Source: Spirometra erinaceieuropaei (taxonomy: Eukaryota; Platyhelminthes; Cestoda; Diphyllobothriidea; Diphyllobothriidae). From it: 64,000 nucleotides of DNA. Position numbers and translations under genes: made by a program. Below the pieces are notes generated by a model, which saw only the letters and a list, made by a program, of their open reading frames with translations, was not told where the DNA came from and searched no databases. Each line of letters begins with the position of its first letter. Position 1 is the stretch's first letter. The stretch spans positions 4,957,531 to 5,021,530 of the forward strand of contig CACRXP010000002.1 in NCBI GenBank assembly GCA_902702965.1, in the 5' to 3' direction. This document shows, in pieces, positions 21,879 to 34,067 of the stretch.

Positions 21879-22704
21879 TAGGAAGCCAATAAACAATCAG
21901 TTGAAAGTGTTAAATATGAATGATGATTGCTTGCGTAAATTCTGAAAAAGTTGTTTGTGTTCAGATCTGACGGGCGATTAATGCACCAGTCATTTTCGCA
22001 TTTCTACGTTATGTGAGGACTTAGAGGCGTGTAAGTGGGTGGAAAATACTGCTTCAGCCACCTCGGAAGCGGATATTGTCCGATTTGTTTTTGAGGGGCT
22101 TTCATTCATATAACGGACTCGATTTTCCTTCGATGCACTAGAAACGTCTATCCCGATCCCTGTAACGCTTTCCAATATTTGTTTTTGCAACGCCTACGAC
22201 AAACCACCAGCAAATGCAAAATTTGTTTCACTTTCTAGCCAGCAGCGAAAGACGCACTTTTCCACCAGATGACGTAGATGAAAAAACAGACGTAGTACGT
22301 GGTACGTCGAGAAGAAAAAGTACTACGAGAAGTTAATTAAGAAATACGTGGTAGTTGGTAAATATAGGTGGAGGCGCGAAATCTGACTGCTTAAGGGTTA
22401 CGTCTTCTTATCGGACTGCTTTTAGAGGGTTGCAGCCAGCAAGCCAGTAAAGAAAATGTTGGTTCAGGTTTTTTTACCTGCTCCAATTCTATGACCGTTA
22501 GGATGAAATTAAATCCTGGCTCAGTCAACTATTATGTGCGTCTGTGTTCGCGCTAGCTCCTTTGGAGCAAACGGGTCGGTAAATCGTTCAGGAGGCTGTG
22601 TCAAAAAAGGTTGAATTAAAGACAACCGACTGTTCCATCCTAGCCCGCTTCGTAGACACTAGACATTGCGTGCAAGCAGATGAGTCCTTTTAAATAGTTT
22701 TCAG
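21879..22704. other. Nothing recognised
   Basis: No gene or repeat is supported. The last 20 bp (TTTTAAATAGTTTTCAG) look like a 3' splice site and lead into the candidate exon. Confidence 0.4.
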
Positions 22705-22921
22705 AATGCCGACAAACTGCCAGGCGTACCTGCAGCGGCGCCGAGTCACCACAACAGAGGCGACGCCTGTGTCTACTCGTTCTGTGTACGCAGCAGCACC
22801 TAGTCAAGTCATGGGTGCCACGTCTCTTGTTAAATGTTCGCAGTCTATTTTGTCTCGTGATGGCTTTACCAAGGCTCCGTCCACTTCATCCAGTCTCTAC
22901 TCAGGGCCTTCCCCTTCCCTT
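22705..22921 (+). CDS. Candidate internal exon of an unidentified gene
   Basis: A pyrimidine-rich run ending TTTTCAG immediately precedes this 217-bp open segment, and CTT|GTAAGA follows it, giving a plausible acceptor and donor. The frame through ATG at 22706 encodes MPTNCQAYLQRRRVTTTEAT and then a stretch rich in Ser, Thr and Pro. I recognise no domain. It is open on both sides of the proposed exon and its base composition is more coding-like than its surroundings. It could also be chance. Transcript evidence is the deciding test. Confidence 0.3.
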
Positions 22922-25900
22922 GTAAGACATTCACATGCAAACATTAGTTCGCTATTTATTTGTGCACGTCTGACGCAACTTTCTCGAAAAAAAACTATGC
23001 ATACGTCTACCGAACTACCTTTTGAGTCCGCTCTTTTTAAATCCTATCACGCCAAAAGTATACACTACTCTAGCGCATAGAAGGTCGAGGCTGTGCGCCG
23101 TTAGGGGAAAACAGAAACCTAACAAAATCCATTTTTATCTTTGAGGCTACTTTTGGGCCAATTAGACATAGAAAAAAAAGCGAAAAAAGTAGGCAGCTCA
23201 CGAAGGTTTTTCTTCCAGTTAGGACTTGCAAGGGCGAGTGTTATCATGCAGTCCGTCCTCACGCTTCATTGGACGCAGACATTCTAGTATGTCGACCACA
23301 AACTCCCCTATTAATTATGCATGACTACGGAAACACGAGAAGTTCATCGTCACTCGCTGAAAAAAAATTAAAACCAGGGCTTTTAACATGCGTAAATAGC
23401 CGAGGATCGAGGAGAAAGATCGATTTAGTTTGCAGATTGTATGCCTTTCATTAAAACAAACTGCAGATGCAAACACCAACGAAGACTCCATCAAAGTTAT
23501 TCGAAGCAGGAAACAGAGCAGTCTGAACCTATATAAACTCACATACATGGAATTTCGTCTTGTTAGCTGGCGAAACTTAATGCAATTACCGAAGTCAGTG
23601 GGGGGTCTCGATGAGAAATATTTTTTAAGGAGGCTAAAAATTTTCGCTTGAACTACCCTTAGTTGGATGTTTTGTTAAATGGCCCTGCTGAAATTTTTTG
23701 GATCAACGCACTTTGAAACATAACATAAATATTGGTTTATTTCGCAATGAGCACAAGCATTCGTTAAACTGTCTCAAAGTCGTCTGATCAGCGGTTAGAC
23801 CGACTATTCTCCCTTGCAGAGGCTAAATACCTAGATTTTCGAAATAAACCTAGACGCACGTAGCTTATGAATGGCGAGCCTGCTGCTTTCGGATGAGGAC
23901 GAAGTTTTGCTGATGAGCAAACAAAATATTACTCAGAAACTTGATGTCTATGCTAGCAAAAGGACGGATTTTAGAAAGCCATTGAAGAGGAGGAGATTAG
24001 ATCGCTGGAACGGGAAATTTACTTGCTTGACGTTTTTGATTTATATTTTTGTCCATTATAAGAGCCGGCGAGGAAGAATGTCACCGAACGCACTAGCACC
24101 ACAGTTTTGTAAGATTTAATTGTTCTATAATCGGACATCTATCAAAATCATCGCGAACCGGGATAATTGCTGCGATTACTGATTGTCTGCTCGCATCCAA
24201 GTCAGTAATTGCAGCAATCTCAGTGCCGTTTGAAATATGGAACCAAAACCACTGTGTCTATGGGGCTACTACCTCCGTGCAAGTAGTCTTAGCTTTGGGT
24301 AACGAGGGGAAGATCATTACGACTGTTAATGGAGTGTGGAAAGAAAAAGCATGGCCAAGGCAACTCGTGGCTCACGCAATCGTCACTTTTCTTGAGGATG
24401 TTGACCAGATCAAACTTCAGGGAGCGTCCGCGTTCCGTCGGCTTAACTGCAACTTCCAGTTGATGTTATCTTGCCCCAATACCAGGGTCCGTTTGAGTAT
24501 CAACATCCAGGGGGACTTCCAAGTTTCTTTAAACCGGTTTATTTGACCACGACAGCGTCAGGTCCGGTAAACTACTGTAAATCAACCACTTTTATCCTTA
24601 AAGGTCATCGATAATGGTTTCAGTGCGAGTGCGAGAAGTAAAGTCTTTATTCTGCCGATCGAATTTTCTCACTGACAAGACAAGCTGTATTGCCATTTTA
24701 CGAGTCTCGAAGTTTTTTATCTACCCTTCTGTACTGTCGAGCAATGTAAGCAGTTTATATTGCAAGTACTTTTTTAATATTCCACGGTGTCGGGCGTGGT
24801 GAATAGGATGCGGTCTGCGTCCGTAATCATCTTCTGTTCTGGGCTTCTTACTGTCCGTCACAGCACTGTTTTTGTAAACCATTTCTGGCATTTATCAAAA
24901 GGAAAGCGCAAAGATTTTAAAAAAACGTTTTATTCCTTTTTTCTAGAAAATGATGTTTCAACCCAAAATTAGCATAAGTTAACTCTTTGCAGTGTTTTTT
25001 ATTCAGATAAATTAACAAAAAGCGGTGAATTGGTAATCTTTTCAGCCGGTTTTACGTAGCCCTGTCCAGGACTTGAGGCTCTGAGTTCCGTGCTCATAGT
25101 GATGGCTCCTTCGCTCATGACAATCTACTTAGTGCATTATAATATTGAGCAAGTGAGGCGCATATTGTCTTAGTCTGACTTTAGCAGCTAAATAGATATG
25201 TGGTTAACGGATTTCGGACGGAGGTCAACGGTAACCAAGGAGAGAATAACATTAACCTTCCTTTGCGCGGTTTAAATTTGTTGGCATTTTTGATTGCTAA
25301 TGTGACCCTTCAAACATCGCACGGAGGTTAAGGTCTGGAAACCAGTACGCGCGCTCCTCCGAGAAGATCACCCAAATAATCAATATGTCCAAAATGCTCC
25401 TTCATAGTTTAAACGCAAACTATCTTCTTTGATACCGCCAATTGCATTTAATAAATATAAAATGCAAGCCTTTTTCACTTAACTGATTGCGATTACAAAC
25501 TTCTTTTATCGTATTTGAAAAAAAACACGTTGTTTTTTATCCAACCCCTTGTCAAGCTGGTCTCACAACATATCTCAATAAACGACTTCAACTAAATTGA
25601 CTCAGAAAAAAACGTTTAACATTGTCTGCTTTGTAGAGCATCATATATTGTCGCCTGTCACTATTAAACGCTTTTTGAATTTTACAACCGCTGTAAATAA
25701 GACCTTTTTTGGTCAAAGCACGAGACAAGAGGGAAAAGTAAACATGTTAAACGCACCCTAAAAAAACCGCTTTTATATGACTACTTGGCATTCGCGTCCG
25801 AAATGATTCCTTTCTTCAGGCCAAAGGTCAGAAACGTAAACCTTGCAATTCGGCTATGCCGAAAAGTATCGGAAACTGATTGAAGAACAACAGGCACAAG

Positions 25901-27849
25901 TGCAATCGCCCATTTGTCGCATTTTAGTGTCGACGAATCTTAAACGGCCTTAAGATTAACAATGTCCCTAGGAGATCCCAAAATTTTATTGGACTCCTAC
26001 TGTAGATTTGAGAAAGATGTAACGTTACAGTTCCGCCCAATTAGGACGAAAGAGATAATGTTAATGAGTAACAAAAGTTTTTCAGCGGATTCATCGGTCC
26101 TGACGAGGTGAGTGACAGGATGTCCGAGGAAGTCTGTGCATTGTTATTAAACACGAAATTTAGAGATTACTTTGGATTGCTTTCTTAAAGAACAAGACTA
26201 TAATATTCTGGCATTCTAGACGTGCGATATATGTGTAGAAAATTACTTAGACCGAGGTAGCTGAGCTCTCTGAAATATCTGTCTTGACTTAGGTGACGTC
26301 ACCCAAAAACAAACTATTGCGCAGCGTAGTTCTACCTTTCTAAAAATAGAACAGTAACGGGAAATGATTGTCATATACTTTTGATGGTTAGTCATCCATA
26401 AATAACTTAACCATGCACTTAATACCATTTCGTTCTGCGTCTACTAGATTTCACTACCAGCAAACTTTAGTTTCCGGATTGGCGACGTTTCTTAGCAAAA
26501 AGGCGGCTCTTTTTGAGGCACGAATTCGAAAACACTTTTACGGTACAATAATCTTCCATCCGTGTTTCAAAAAAGAAAAAAATTCGGCATTTTCAATGCG
26601 TTACTTAAAGCAAGCATGCTGGAGCAACCTATTTGGTTTTTCGGAGATTAATGATAACTTGATGCCAACTTTCTGTTAGCAGTTATGCTTCTGAAACATC
26701 CATTTGCAATGTGCTAGAGAAAAACAGCAGGGCCGTTTTCCTTTTAAAGGTAATGCGAAGAAACAGAAAATTCTCATTATAACCTGAGAATGTTTAAACT
26801 TCTACTCAGCGTGACCTTATCTCTCTATTTCGGTATCTATTTTTCAAACGTCACGAAAGTTTGTAGATATTTCAGTGTAACAGCAATTCTAAAAAAATTG
26901 ATTTTAAATGCGTTTTGTTTAAATACTTCCATAAAATCTTATCTGACAGTCTGTCGATTTCAAAAGTATCTTGTTATACCATTGCATCGGAAACAGCAGC
27001 CCATAAAAACATAAGTATGTAATGCGCTTACGCTCAATTTCAAGGGAAAATGGAGTCCATCGCGCTTTCTTCTAAATCAACGCATACCAACTCAAGTGAT
27101 ACCGATCTGAATATATACGATCGTTCAGATGGAAGCGCTGAGATACACTAGAAATCTTCTCTTCTCCTCTTACGAAGCTTCATAAAATGGAAGTGTGTCT
27201 TTTGTGAGATGGAAGTAGTCAAGTTCTTCGCTTACGGCACCTTACAAAAAACTGATATATTAATGATCTTCTCAAGAAACCTGGAGGCGTGCTGTTTGTG
27301 AAATGCATAAATTTATTTCGGATGGTCCTTTAAGGAAACTAACTCAGGTTAATCGTTCTTGTTTAAAACTTTATTAATAAATAAGACTTAGATTACGATT
27401 AGGTCGATCCACTGACGTTTTATTAATAAACAGCATTTGTTTCCTCTTTGCAGGATCCACTTGATTTGTGTGGCACAGCGGACATTACATTTAAAGTACC
27501 GGAGCTCTGCGCCAAATTTGTTTTACAGTGCACCAGTCATTATTTGACCTCATTTCTTGCAGTAGATTTTAGAAGGCTCAATAAGAAACTTGCATCGTCG
27601 ATTTTCCTAATAAACTGGGGTCAGAATGCAATTGGTCATTATCCATGTGGCACTATCCAGGCATCGAAGTTCCCAGCAGTTAATGAATGGGGCTAGTGAA
27701 GTCATTCATGTTTCTCTCCCATCTTATGTAAATGTTTTTAATTTTTTGTAAAATTCTGACCAGTATAGCTAAAGCTTTAAAATACTCCCTCACAGACCAC
27801 CTTACTTCATAAACCTTGTTGGCGACATAAGTACCCCGCCATTCGGCTT
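22922..27849. other. AT-rich DNA without a supported gene
   Basis: Several frames of 60-107 residues exist (for example 23871-24119 and 24223-24546) but none shows a recognisable motif. A strong-looking acceptor (TTTCCTCTTTGCAG) at 27454 opens an 80-residue frame to 27696, which might be a terminal exon. I cannot support it further. Confidence 0.4.
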
Positions 27850-28960
27850 ACCAACACTGACGCTAGAAACGCTGTTCTCCTGCGCGCTCGCCGCGTGGTT
27901 AATCATTCTGCCCAGGTTTAGTTCAAGCACTAAATAAAAAGAGCCAGGTCAGTGCGCTTTTTTAATAGACCGGGAGTCAGTAAACCATGACGTAGACATC
28001 TCACGGTTCATGCGATTGTCACTTCTCGCCAGAACTTCGACTTCGCCGAACTTAATTGTGCAGATGAGCCTAGTCCATTTGGCAGCTATTTAGACGCTGG
28101 TATCATTCTGTGCGAACTACTGCTGCGTTTTTAGGGCATTCACGCCCATGGCAGACTTTGAGTCTGTCCTATGTAGTTGCTTTGTCCGCGACTGCACCAG
28201 ATGCGGTAAACGATTCCATACATTGTTAGCGTGACAGTGGGATTTTTTTCGTTGCCTGGTGCCTAATGATTGCCACCGACCTTTGTGCAAATAAAACTCC
28301 GAATGGTTTAAGGAAACGGACGGCTTCCGAGACGTTGTTAACGCGTGCTTGCCAAAATTTGGGGCCAATGTGGTTGGGCCTTTCGTCACATTCAAGTATG
28401 CGCCGGCTGACGAAGTTGCGTGGGTAACCATTTTGCTCTGCGCACCCATCGAACGTATTGTAATTCGGCAACCCGATCTGAAGATTCACTGAAGTGCACC
28501 TCAACTCACCAAAGTAACAGCCTTACGCGAATGCCTTCATGACTGATCGGGTTGTCGTTGTTGAAGTTCAGCACTTGCGTCATCTTTACTGTCTTCCTGG
28601 ACAATTTTCTTTATAACTCACTAAAAGTTTCGCGGCAAACGAGGGCATCAAGATAGGTCATCTGATTGCTCACTTCCAGATGTCCAGGAGGACGGCGTTG
28701 AGACGTTCTATGAATTTCAGCCACTGGGACAGTTCAATACTGACGAACGTATCATCCACATACCGAGCCAAGTACTTCAGTTTGTATTTTGGAAATTCCA
28801 CCGGCGCCAACCGTTACAGGACCACCTCTTCTATGAGTCTCAAAATCGGTAAATCCATTGGTGTGTCTTTCGTAATTTTTCTCATCAAACAAGGAATATG
28901 TCCTGAGACGGAAATGCAAGAGCTGAAGAACTTGAACGTATCCAAGGCAACTCTCTGCTC
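27850..28960 (-). pseudogene. Penelope-like element: reverse transcriptase and GIY-YIG endonuclease, decayed
   Basis: Minus-strand segments in order are: LLHFRLRTYSLFDEKNYERH (about 28870-28930); PMDLPISRLIEEVVL; KYLARYVDDTFVSI with an intact YVDD (28751-28762); LNFNNDNPISHEGIR; QNGYPRNFVSRRILE; VSEAVRFLKPFGVLFAQR; YGIVYRIWCSRG followed by NYIGQT (GIVY 28206-28217, YIG 28168-28176); FGEVEVLARSDNRMNRE (about 28000-28050); and LNLGRMINHAASA near 27890. This is the full order of a Penelope protein from the reverse transcriptase palm to the C-terminal tail. At least five frameshifts or stops separate the segments, so it is dead. The 19.4-kb fragment belongs to the same lineage. No hammerhead repeat is visible just downstream. 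Confidence 0.85.
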
Positions 28961-30265
28961 CATAGTATTCTCTTTGTGAGAGCAGTTAGGTGGTCCCGAT
29001 GACTGATTCCTGGGGAATAGAAGTTAAGACGTTTTTCCGAGAATTATTATGGCAAACAAACCGTGATGTCTAGGTAAACAGTCAGGAATTTAAGACGTCA
29101 AAACGGTAACTTTTTCAGTCCGTACGCTGGAGCACCATTGAGCGATGATGAAAAGAAGGGGAGAGTTCGCATTTTCTCACTTGCATCCTGGGATTCCTAT
29201 TTTTGTCTGAATCGTCAAGAACCCAGCGTGCCAAATGCTCCGCCATGGTAACTGTGCACGTGGTAGTAATAGCTAAGATCCTATCTCGCCGACATTCAAC
29301 GGCTGCACGGCACACTGTTTAGGGACTTCTATCCACCCCTGTAAGACCCGTCAATTAATTTGCAACATTAACGCTAAATAACTATTCATTTTACTGTTCA
29401 ATTTTGGAAAACCTAAAAACAATGCACTAGAAAATGTCCTGGAGAAAATGTTGTCCTTTTATTATTCTGACGTATCTTACCTGTCCAAAGTCATCCAGTC
29501 GTCTGAGTCAGTAAATTCACGCCACGTTAAATGCAGCAGAGCCTCGTTTGATAGAATTTTTCTATTTACTGATTCCAAGTCTAAATTCCCCTTCATATGC
29601 CCAAGTTGCATCCAGATGCAAACACCTATGTTTTCCTAACTTTTAACTTACTGTTTAAGCCGACTGAGTGAAATTTGACAGCATCAGTGTTCAACATGCA
29701 GTTTGCTTCCAACTCCAACTTTTAAATGCATTGGGAGAATTCTGTCAAATATTTTTGGACTAAATTACATTACTCGGTGGGAGAACGCTTGATAAGATAG
29801 GTCTCTTGAAATTTAAATGATTATTTCCCTCGAGTGTCCGCAACATTGACGGAAAGGCCAAGGCTAGGAAAACGCCAAAAGACTCGTAGATGATCCAAAA
29901 CGCCCTCAAACTATTTAGTCACAGAAAGGCTGAAAAGGCCACAACGTCCGCCTTTTCATATATCCCACATGCAAATGTTGTCTCGACGTTCCGGTTTCAA
30001 GTTTTGCATAAAAGCCTTCACAAGTTTTTGTTATGTATAACGACCCAGATGCCTCCTCAAACTTACCAATTTTTGTAGAAATATGCATATGGGAATCGAG
30101 AATGAATCCAAGAGTCCCGCACCTAGAGAACTATCTCCAAGATTTCGCAATAACTTTCAGCAAAATTCTAACGTTTTGTAATCGCATTTGTTGTTAAACT
30201 GCTAATCGCGCTCCTTGGCACGGACGGTTTGAGAAATTAAGAAGGCTGGCCAAGCACTGTTCATT
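28961..30265. other. Nothing firmly recognised; may include the 5' part of the PLE
   Basis: The Penelope reading should continue upstream (higher coordinates on the minus strand) into the N-terminal domain, but I cannot align it. No other gene is supported. Confidence 0.35.
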
Positions 30266-30312
30266 GTTCTGAGCATTCGAACTTACCTAGTAGTTCATCG
30301 TCAGAGCTCGTT
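30266..30312 (-). ncRNA. Second hammerhead-like motif, different sequence family
   Basis: The minus strand reads CTGACGA (30298-30304), a spacer T, GAACT, loop ACTAGGTA, AGTTC, then GAAT and GCTC before AGAAC. CTGACGA is a valid core, stem II is a perfect 5 bp, and the unpaired T occupies the same place as in the other family. GAAA is changed to GAAT, so activity is doubtful. It lies inverted, about 150 bp upstream of a plus-strand PLE. This mirrors the inverted hammerhead repeat in front of the 19.4-kb PLE fragment. Confidence 0.45.
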
Positions 30313-30429
30313 GCAACAACAGACTGTTCGGGTGTTCGACTAATCTTCTTTTTCACTTATACATACGTCGGCAACTCGGATATTCGGCTCTTTTGACAGT
30401 TTTTATAATCTTACTCCGTTGCTGCTTGC

Positions 30430-31555
30430 ATTGCCAAAACATCCAGCTATTGCAAACGTCTATTATTATGCATTTTACTTTCGGCAACAAACTCTTTAGA
30501 CAAGTAGACGGGTCCACTCCTTGGACCTCTCCTAGCTGATGTCTTCATGGGCAAATGGGAGAGCTTCCAACCAAGCGATCAGATCGATAAGCTTAAACAT
30601 TACGGTCGCTATGTGATGATATCTTTGCAATTGCCACTGCGGAAACCGACGTAGCAACCCTCTTAAATGCGGCAAATCAGGCGCATGCGTCGATTAAATT
30701 CACGCTGGAGGTCGAAACGGCCGGTTCGTTCCCTTTCTTAGATCTTCTTCTAAGCAGGAGACCTGACGGGAGTGTCCGAAGAAGCGTCCACCGGAAGAAA
30801 ACCTGGTCTAAATAATACCCGAACTTCGCCAGTTTCGTACCCCTCCCTCAAAAACGAAATCTAGTCCGATTTTTGGCACAAAAAGTTAGAAAAATGTGCT
30901 TAACAGAGAGCATCGAGGAGGAGCTCAGAAAAATTCAGGACTTCCTTCGCGAAAATGGGTATCCATAGAGGTTTATCGCAAAGGACATTGCCGATCGACC
31001 GATCAAACTCGCCATACCGACCGTCCGAAAGAAAATTTTGTTCCTCAAGGTCCCTTTCCAAGGGGACGACGGGAGTAAACTCCTAAGGAGGCACCTTGAT
31101 CAAGCTGTCTCGCGAACCTTCGCAGCAGCAAGGGTTCAAATAGCATTCTCTACTAACCCGATCTTACGTGGAGAAGGTAAGGCTAAGTTGCCACCGCAGA
31201 CCACCTTAATGTGCATATATTCCTTCACTTGCTCCTGTGGGGCAGGTTATATTGGTCGCACGAGTCGGCACTTATCCAAGAGAATACGGGAACACCTCCC
31301 GGCATGGCTGGTAAAAGGCGAAACGAGAAGCATACGCAGCGCCATTTTCGAGCATGATGTCGATTCCGGACATCGTGTGGACCCAAACGAAGTTTTTGTG
31401 TAATTTATAAGGTCCCATCGAGTTAACCTAAGCTACAAGGCCAGGGCCTGTTAGAGACAGCGGACGCGGGCGTCATTAGGCTACGAAAGCCAATCTTATG
31501 CGAACAAAATAACCACGTTCAGGCCCCGCGCCTACAGTGGTCGAAGGTCGACTAA
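30430..31555 (+). pseudogene. Penelope-like element, second lineage, decayed
   Basis: Segments in order are: FGNKLFRQVDG (about 30480-30512); GPLLADVFMGKWESF (30523-30567); HYGRYV then DDIFAIA, where a 1-nt loss breaks the catalytic YVDD (30610-30620); FTLEVETAGSFPFLDLLLS; EELRKIQDFLRENGYP; MCIYSFTCSCGAGYIGRT (CIY from 31212, YIG 31248-31256); and SKRIREHLPAWL. After a stop at 31402 and a frameshift comes LLETADAGVIRLRKPILCEQ and the final VQAPRLQWSKVD with a stop at 31553-31555. The order is Penelope reverse transcriptase, GIY-YIG endonuclease, tail. In-frame stops also occur in the connector. The tail differs clearly from that of the 28-kb element, so this is another lineage. Confidence 0.85.
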
Positions 31556-31660
31556 CGCTGCAACTCTCCGCGCCCTCCCTCTCTCACCCCGCCCCTGACA
31601 CTGACTGTTTTTACTCCCCTCTCCCCTCCCCCACATTCCCACACTCCGCCCGCGTTTTAA
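31556..31660 (+). repeat. Pyrimidine-rich tract after the PLE stop
   Basis: It is dominated by C and T runs (CCCTCCCTCTCTC, CTCCCCTCTCCCCTCCCCC) and is presumably part of the element's 3' untranslated or terminal sequence. Confidence 0.5.
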
Positions 31661-31683
31661 GGAGAAGTTTTATCGACTTCTCC
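31661..31683. repeat. Perfect hairpin downstream of the PLE
   Basis: GGAGAAGT (31661-31668) and ACTTCTCC (31676-31683) form an 8-bp stem with a 7-nt loop. It lies about 105 bp after the PLE stop and may be a 3' structure recognised during retrotransposition (inference). Confidence 0.5.
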
Positions 31684-33755
31684 TATTGCTGACATGCTTT
31701 ACTTCTACCTTGTTCCCATATAACTGTACTGGCCCGACTAAAACTTATTGAAATTTGCATATGCTCGCCACCTCGTCTTCTGATTACCGCTATGGGAATT
31801 TTCGCAACTCATTTTAATTTCATTAGTAGTCAACTCATGATACAAACGAAACTGGACCTAAATTCGGAGTGAGCAACCCACGACGCGTGAGGAAGCTTCG
31901 GCAGACGGTGCTAAAATTAAATTAACTAGTAACATTAAATAAGTTAAGCAAACTGGTTCACTTTACAGTAACTAAGATGCATTAATCAAGATTAATCAAG
32001 ACCGATGCTCCCGACTGCTAGATACCTACCTGTAAACCAGTATCAGAAATACTCTCATTTGTAAGTCCTTACTAAAAGCAAAATTATGTTTAATGCTTTG
32101 TACCTGCTATATAATATCACTCTAAGTAGGCGCTCCCTCCATCTAGTATTCCGCAGCTCCCTTATCACTCCCATGGTACCTCCCTTCTTAATAAACTTCA
32201 AGCATCTGGGTACTCAGGGAACGTTGGTGGGATTGTTCGACAACACCTCATGTTTGTTGCCGGAAGGCCTAGTATTTTTCAAAATTCGCCTTCAACAGTG
32301 CTACTGTTTTATAGAAAGGCTGTTTCTTGCCGGTAATCATGTTTCTAAAATTGTTTAACTGTGGACTTAGTACCTGCTTCCGGCTTCAGAATCTCCTGCA
32401 GGAAGTAAGGCTGAAAAACTACACCAAGTCTTTTGCCACACTAGATGATGAAGTGTGGAGACTGTCATTTCAAGCGAACCGCAAAAACATAAGTGAAATT
32501 GATAAAGCTCACTGGATTTTGCCAAGTGTCACCCAAAAGTGTAGCTCTTTTGCTCCTTACCCCACCTGTGATCAATATGGCCGAAGATGATTCACAAAAA
32601 TCGATCGACTAGTCTGCCTTTAATAGGCCTGTCTCCAAAATACCAACTGAAAAGAAAGCTTTCCAGAAAAGGATCGAAAAACGGATAGATAAATGTTTAC
32701 TTATACATGTTTTTTATCAAATTAATTGTCACCTTGCAAGTTTTGAAATTTCTTTTTTGCCGCGGGGGATCTCTGGCAAGCAGTACCTACTAAACAAAAT
32801 TAAAAATTACCATGGTCAAAGAAAAAAGTTCTTAATGTATGTGTTCCGTAAATGCATAATAGCCCACCAGTGCCTCCCTTCCCATGAAATATTTTTCGGC
32901 ATATATCTATACACAGACGTGCAATTCCTTCGTCTGCACAGATTTGGGAGTTTTAACAGCCGTTTAAAGTAACACCGGGGATCACAGTTATACATTTTAG
33001 AGATCTTAATTTTCACAAACATTTTTTAAATCTATGCTGATGGTCGACAATGAAAAGGAGTAATTTGTACATTATGTGCAAGCTAAATTAAATTGCAGTC
33101 TATCCCAATCAATGTTATTACCCTACGCTCCGAACAATGATAAGCTTAAAAGGCACCAGGGCTGATGATACTCCCAGACAAGTATACTTTGGCCAACAAA
33201 GACTTTGCTCTGAGAGGTTAAGTGGGCAGTGTTTCTAATTAGAAGTGGCATCGGCACAAGGCTTAACTGCAGCGGGCGGCAAATATGTTGGAATTGGCCA
33301 TTCTCGTATGCCCTGGCTTTATTGCCTGCTCGTTGCAATGCGGCTGCCTACGAGAATCCAAGTTGAGAGGACAGAGGAAGACGGAACTGCTCCAGCCTCA
33401 TCCTGCAATCAAGATAGGTGGGAGAGCGCCACACCCATGTGCCCCTTGGAATATCTTTGGAAAGAATCAGCAGTAACTAAGTGATGAGGGCGATTACTGT
33501 TGCAGCTGATGCGCTGCATCGAAGGCTTTTACTCGGGACCTGTTCGTAGACTGTAGGCCCGTTAAAGATGTTTAGAAAGATCTATTATTTTGAGCTTTCG
33601 TGGCTGGTTTTAACGGGAAAACGTTTAAAGCAAATCTTGATAAACAATAACGTGTACCTTTTAATTCTCCATTTTATAAAGCGATTCGATGACCGGGCCT
33701 TCGGTAGGATTTACTGCTTGAAGGCAGAAAAAGTTGGTATTGTTAGGGATGGAAG
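31684..33755. other. Nothing recognised
   Basis: No gene is supported. Frames at 32086-32358 and 32327-32590 are near an acceptor-like TCCTGCAG (32402) but show no known motif. About 33120-33500 is slightly richer in G and C and unidentified. Confidence 0.4.
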
Positions 33756-33757
33756 TA

Positions 33758-33783
33758 CAGTACCTGTGCTAACTCATGAAATG
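33758..33783 (+). repeat. Tc1-like left terminal inverted repeat
   Basis: The 26 bp are identical to the reverse complement of 35288-35313. A sub-terminal inverted copy of most of it (33784-33800, ending AACACAGG) makes a local palindrome that is absent from the right end. Confidence 0.92.
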
Positions 33784-34067
33784 TCATGAATTAACACAGG
33801 TTAACGACTTAAACGCAGAATCGGTAAACACTACGGCTCCCAAAGTCTGATAGCGGAAAATAAACGATGTGTTAAAGAAATAAGGCAAGGTTTGGTTAAG
33901 AAAATATTATTTACTACGATAAAATTTAAAAAATTTCGACGAAAGTCACATTTTCGAGAAACACCTATATTACAAACAAGTTAATAAAGGCTACTTATGA
34001 GGGCGTATAAAGGAGGAGGGCGTATAAAAGGTCAAAAATAATTAAGGACAGAAACAGATACAAAAAA

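Noticed and set aside
23905..23945. CTGATGAG ... CTCAGAAAC resembling a hammerhead core
   Set aside because: An extra A separates the stem from GAAA, stem I does not pair, and it is not repeated elsewhere in the window.
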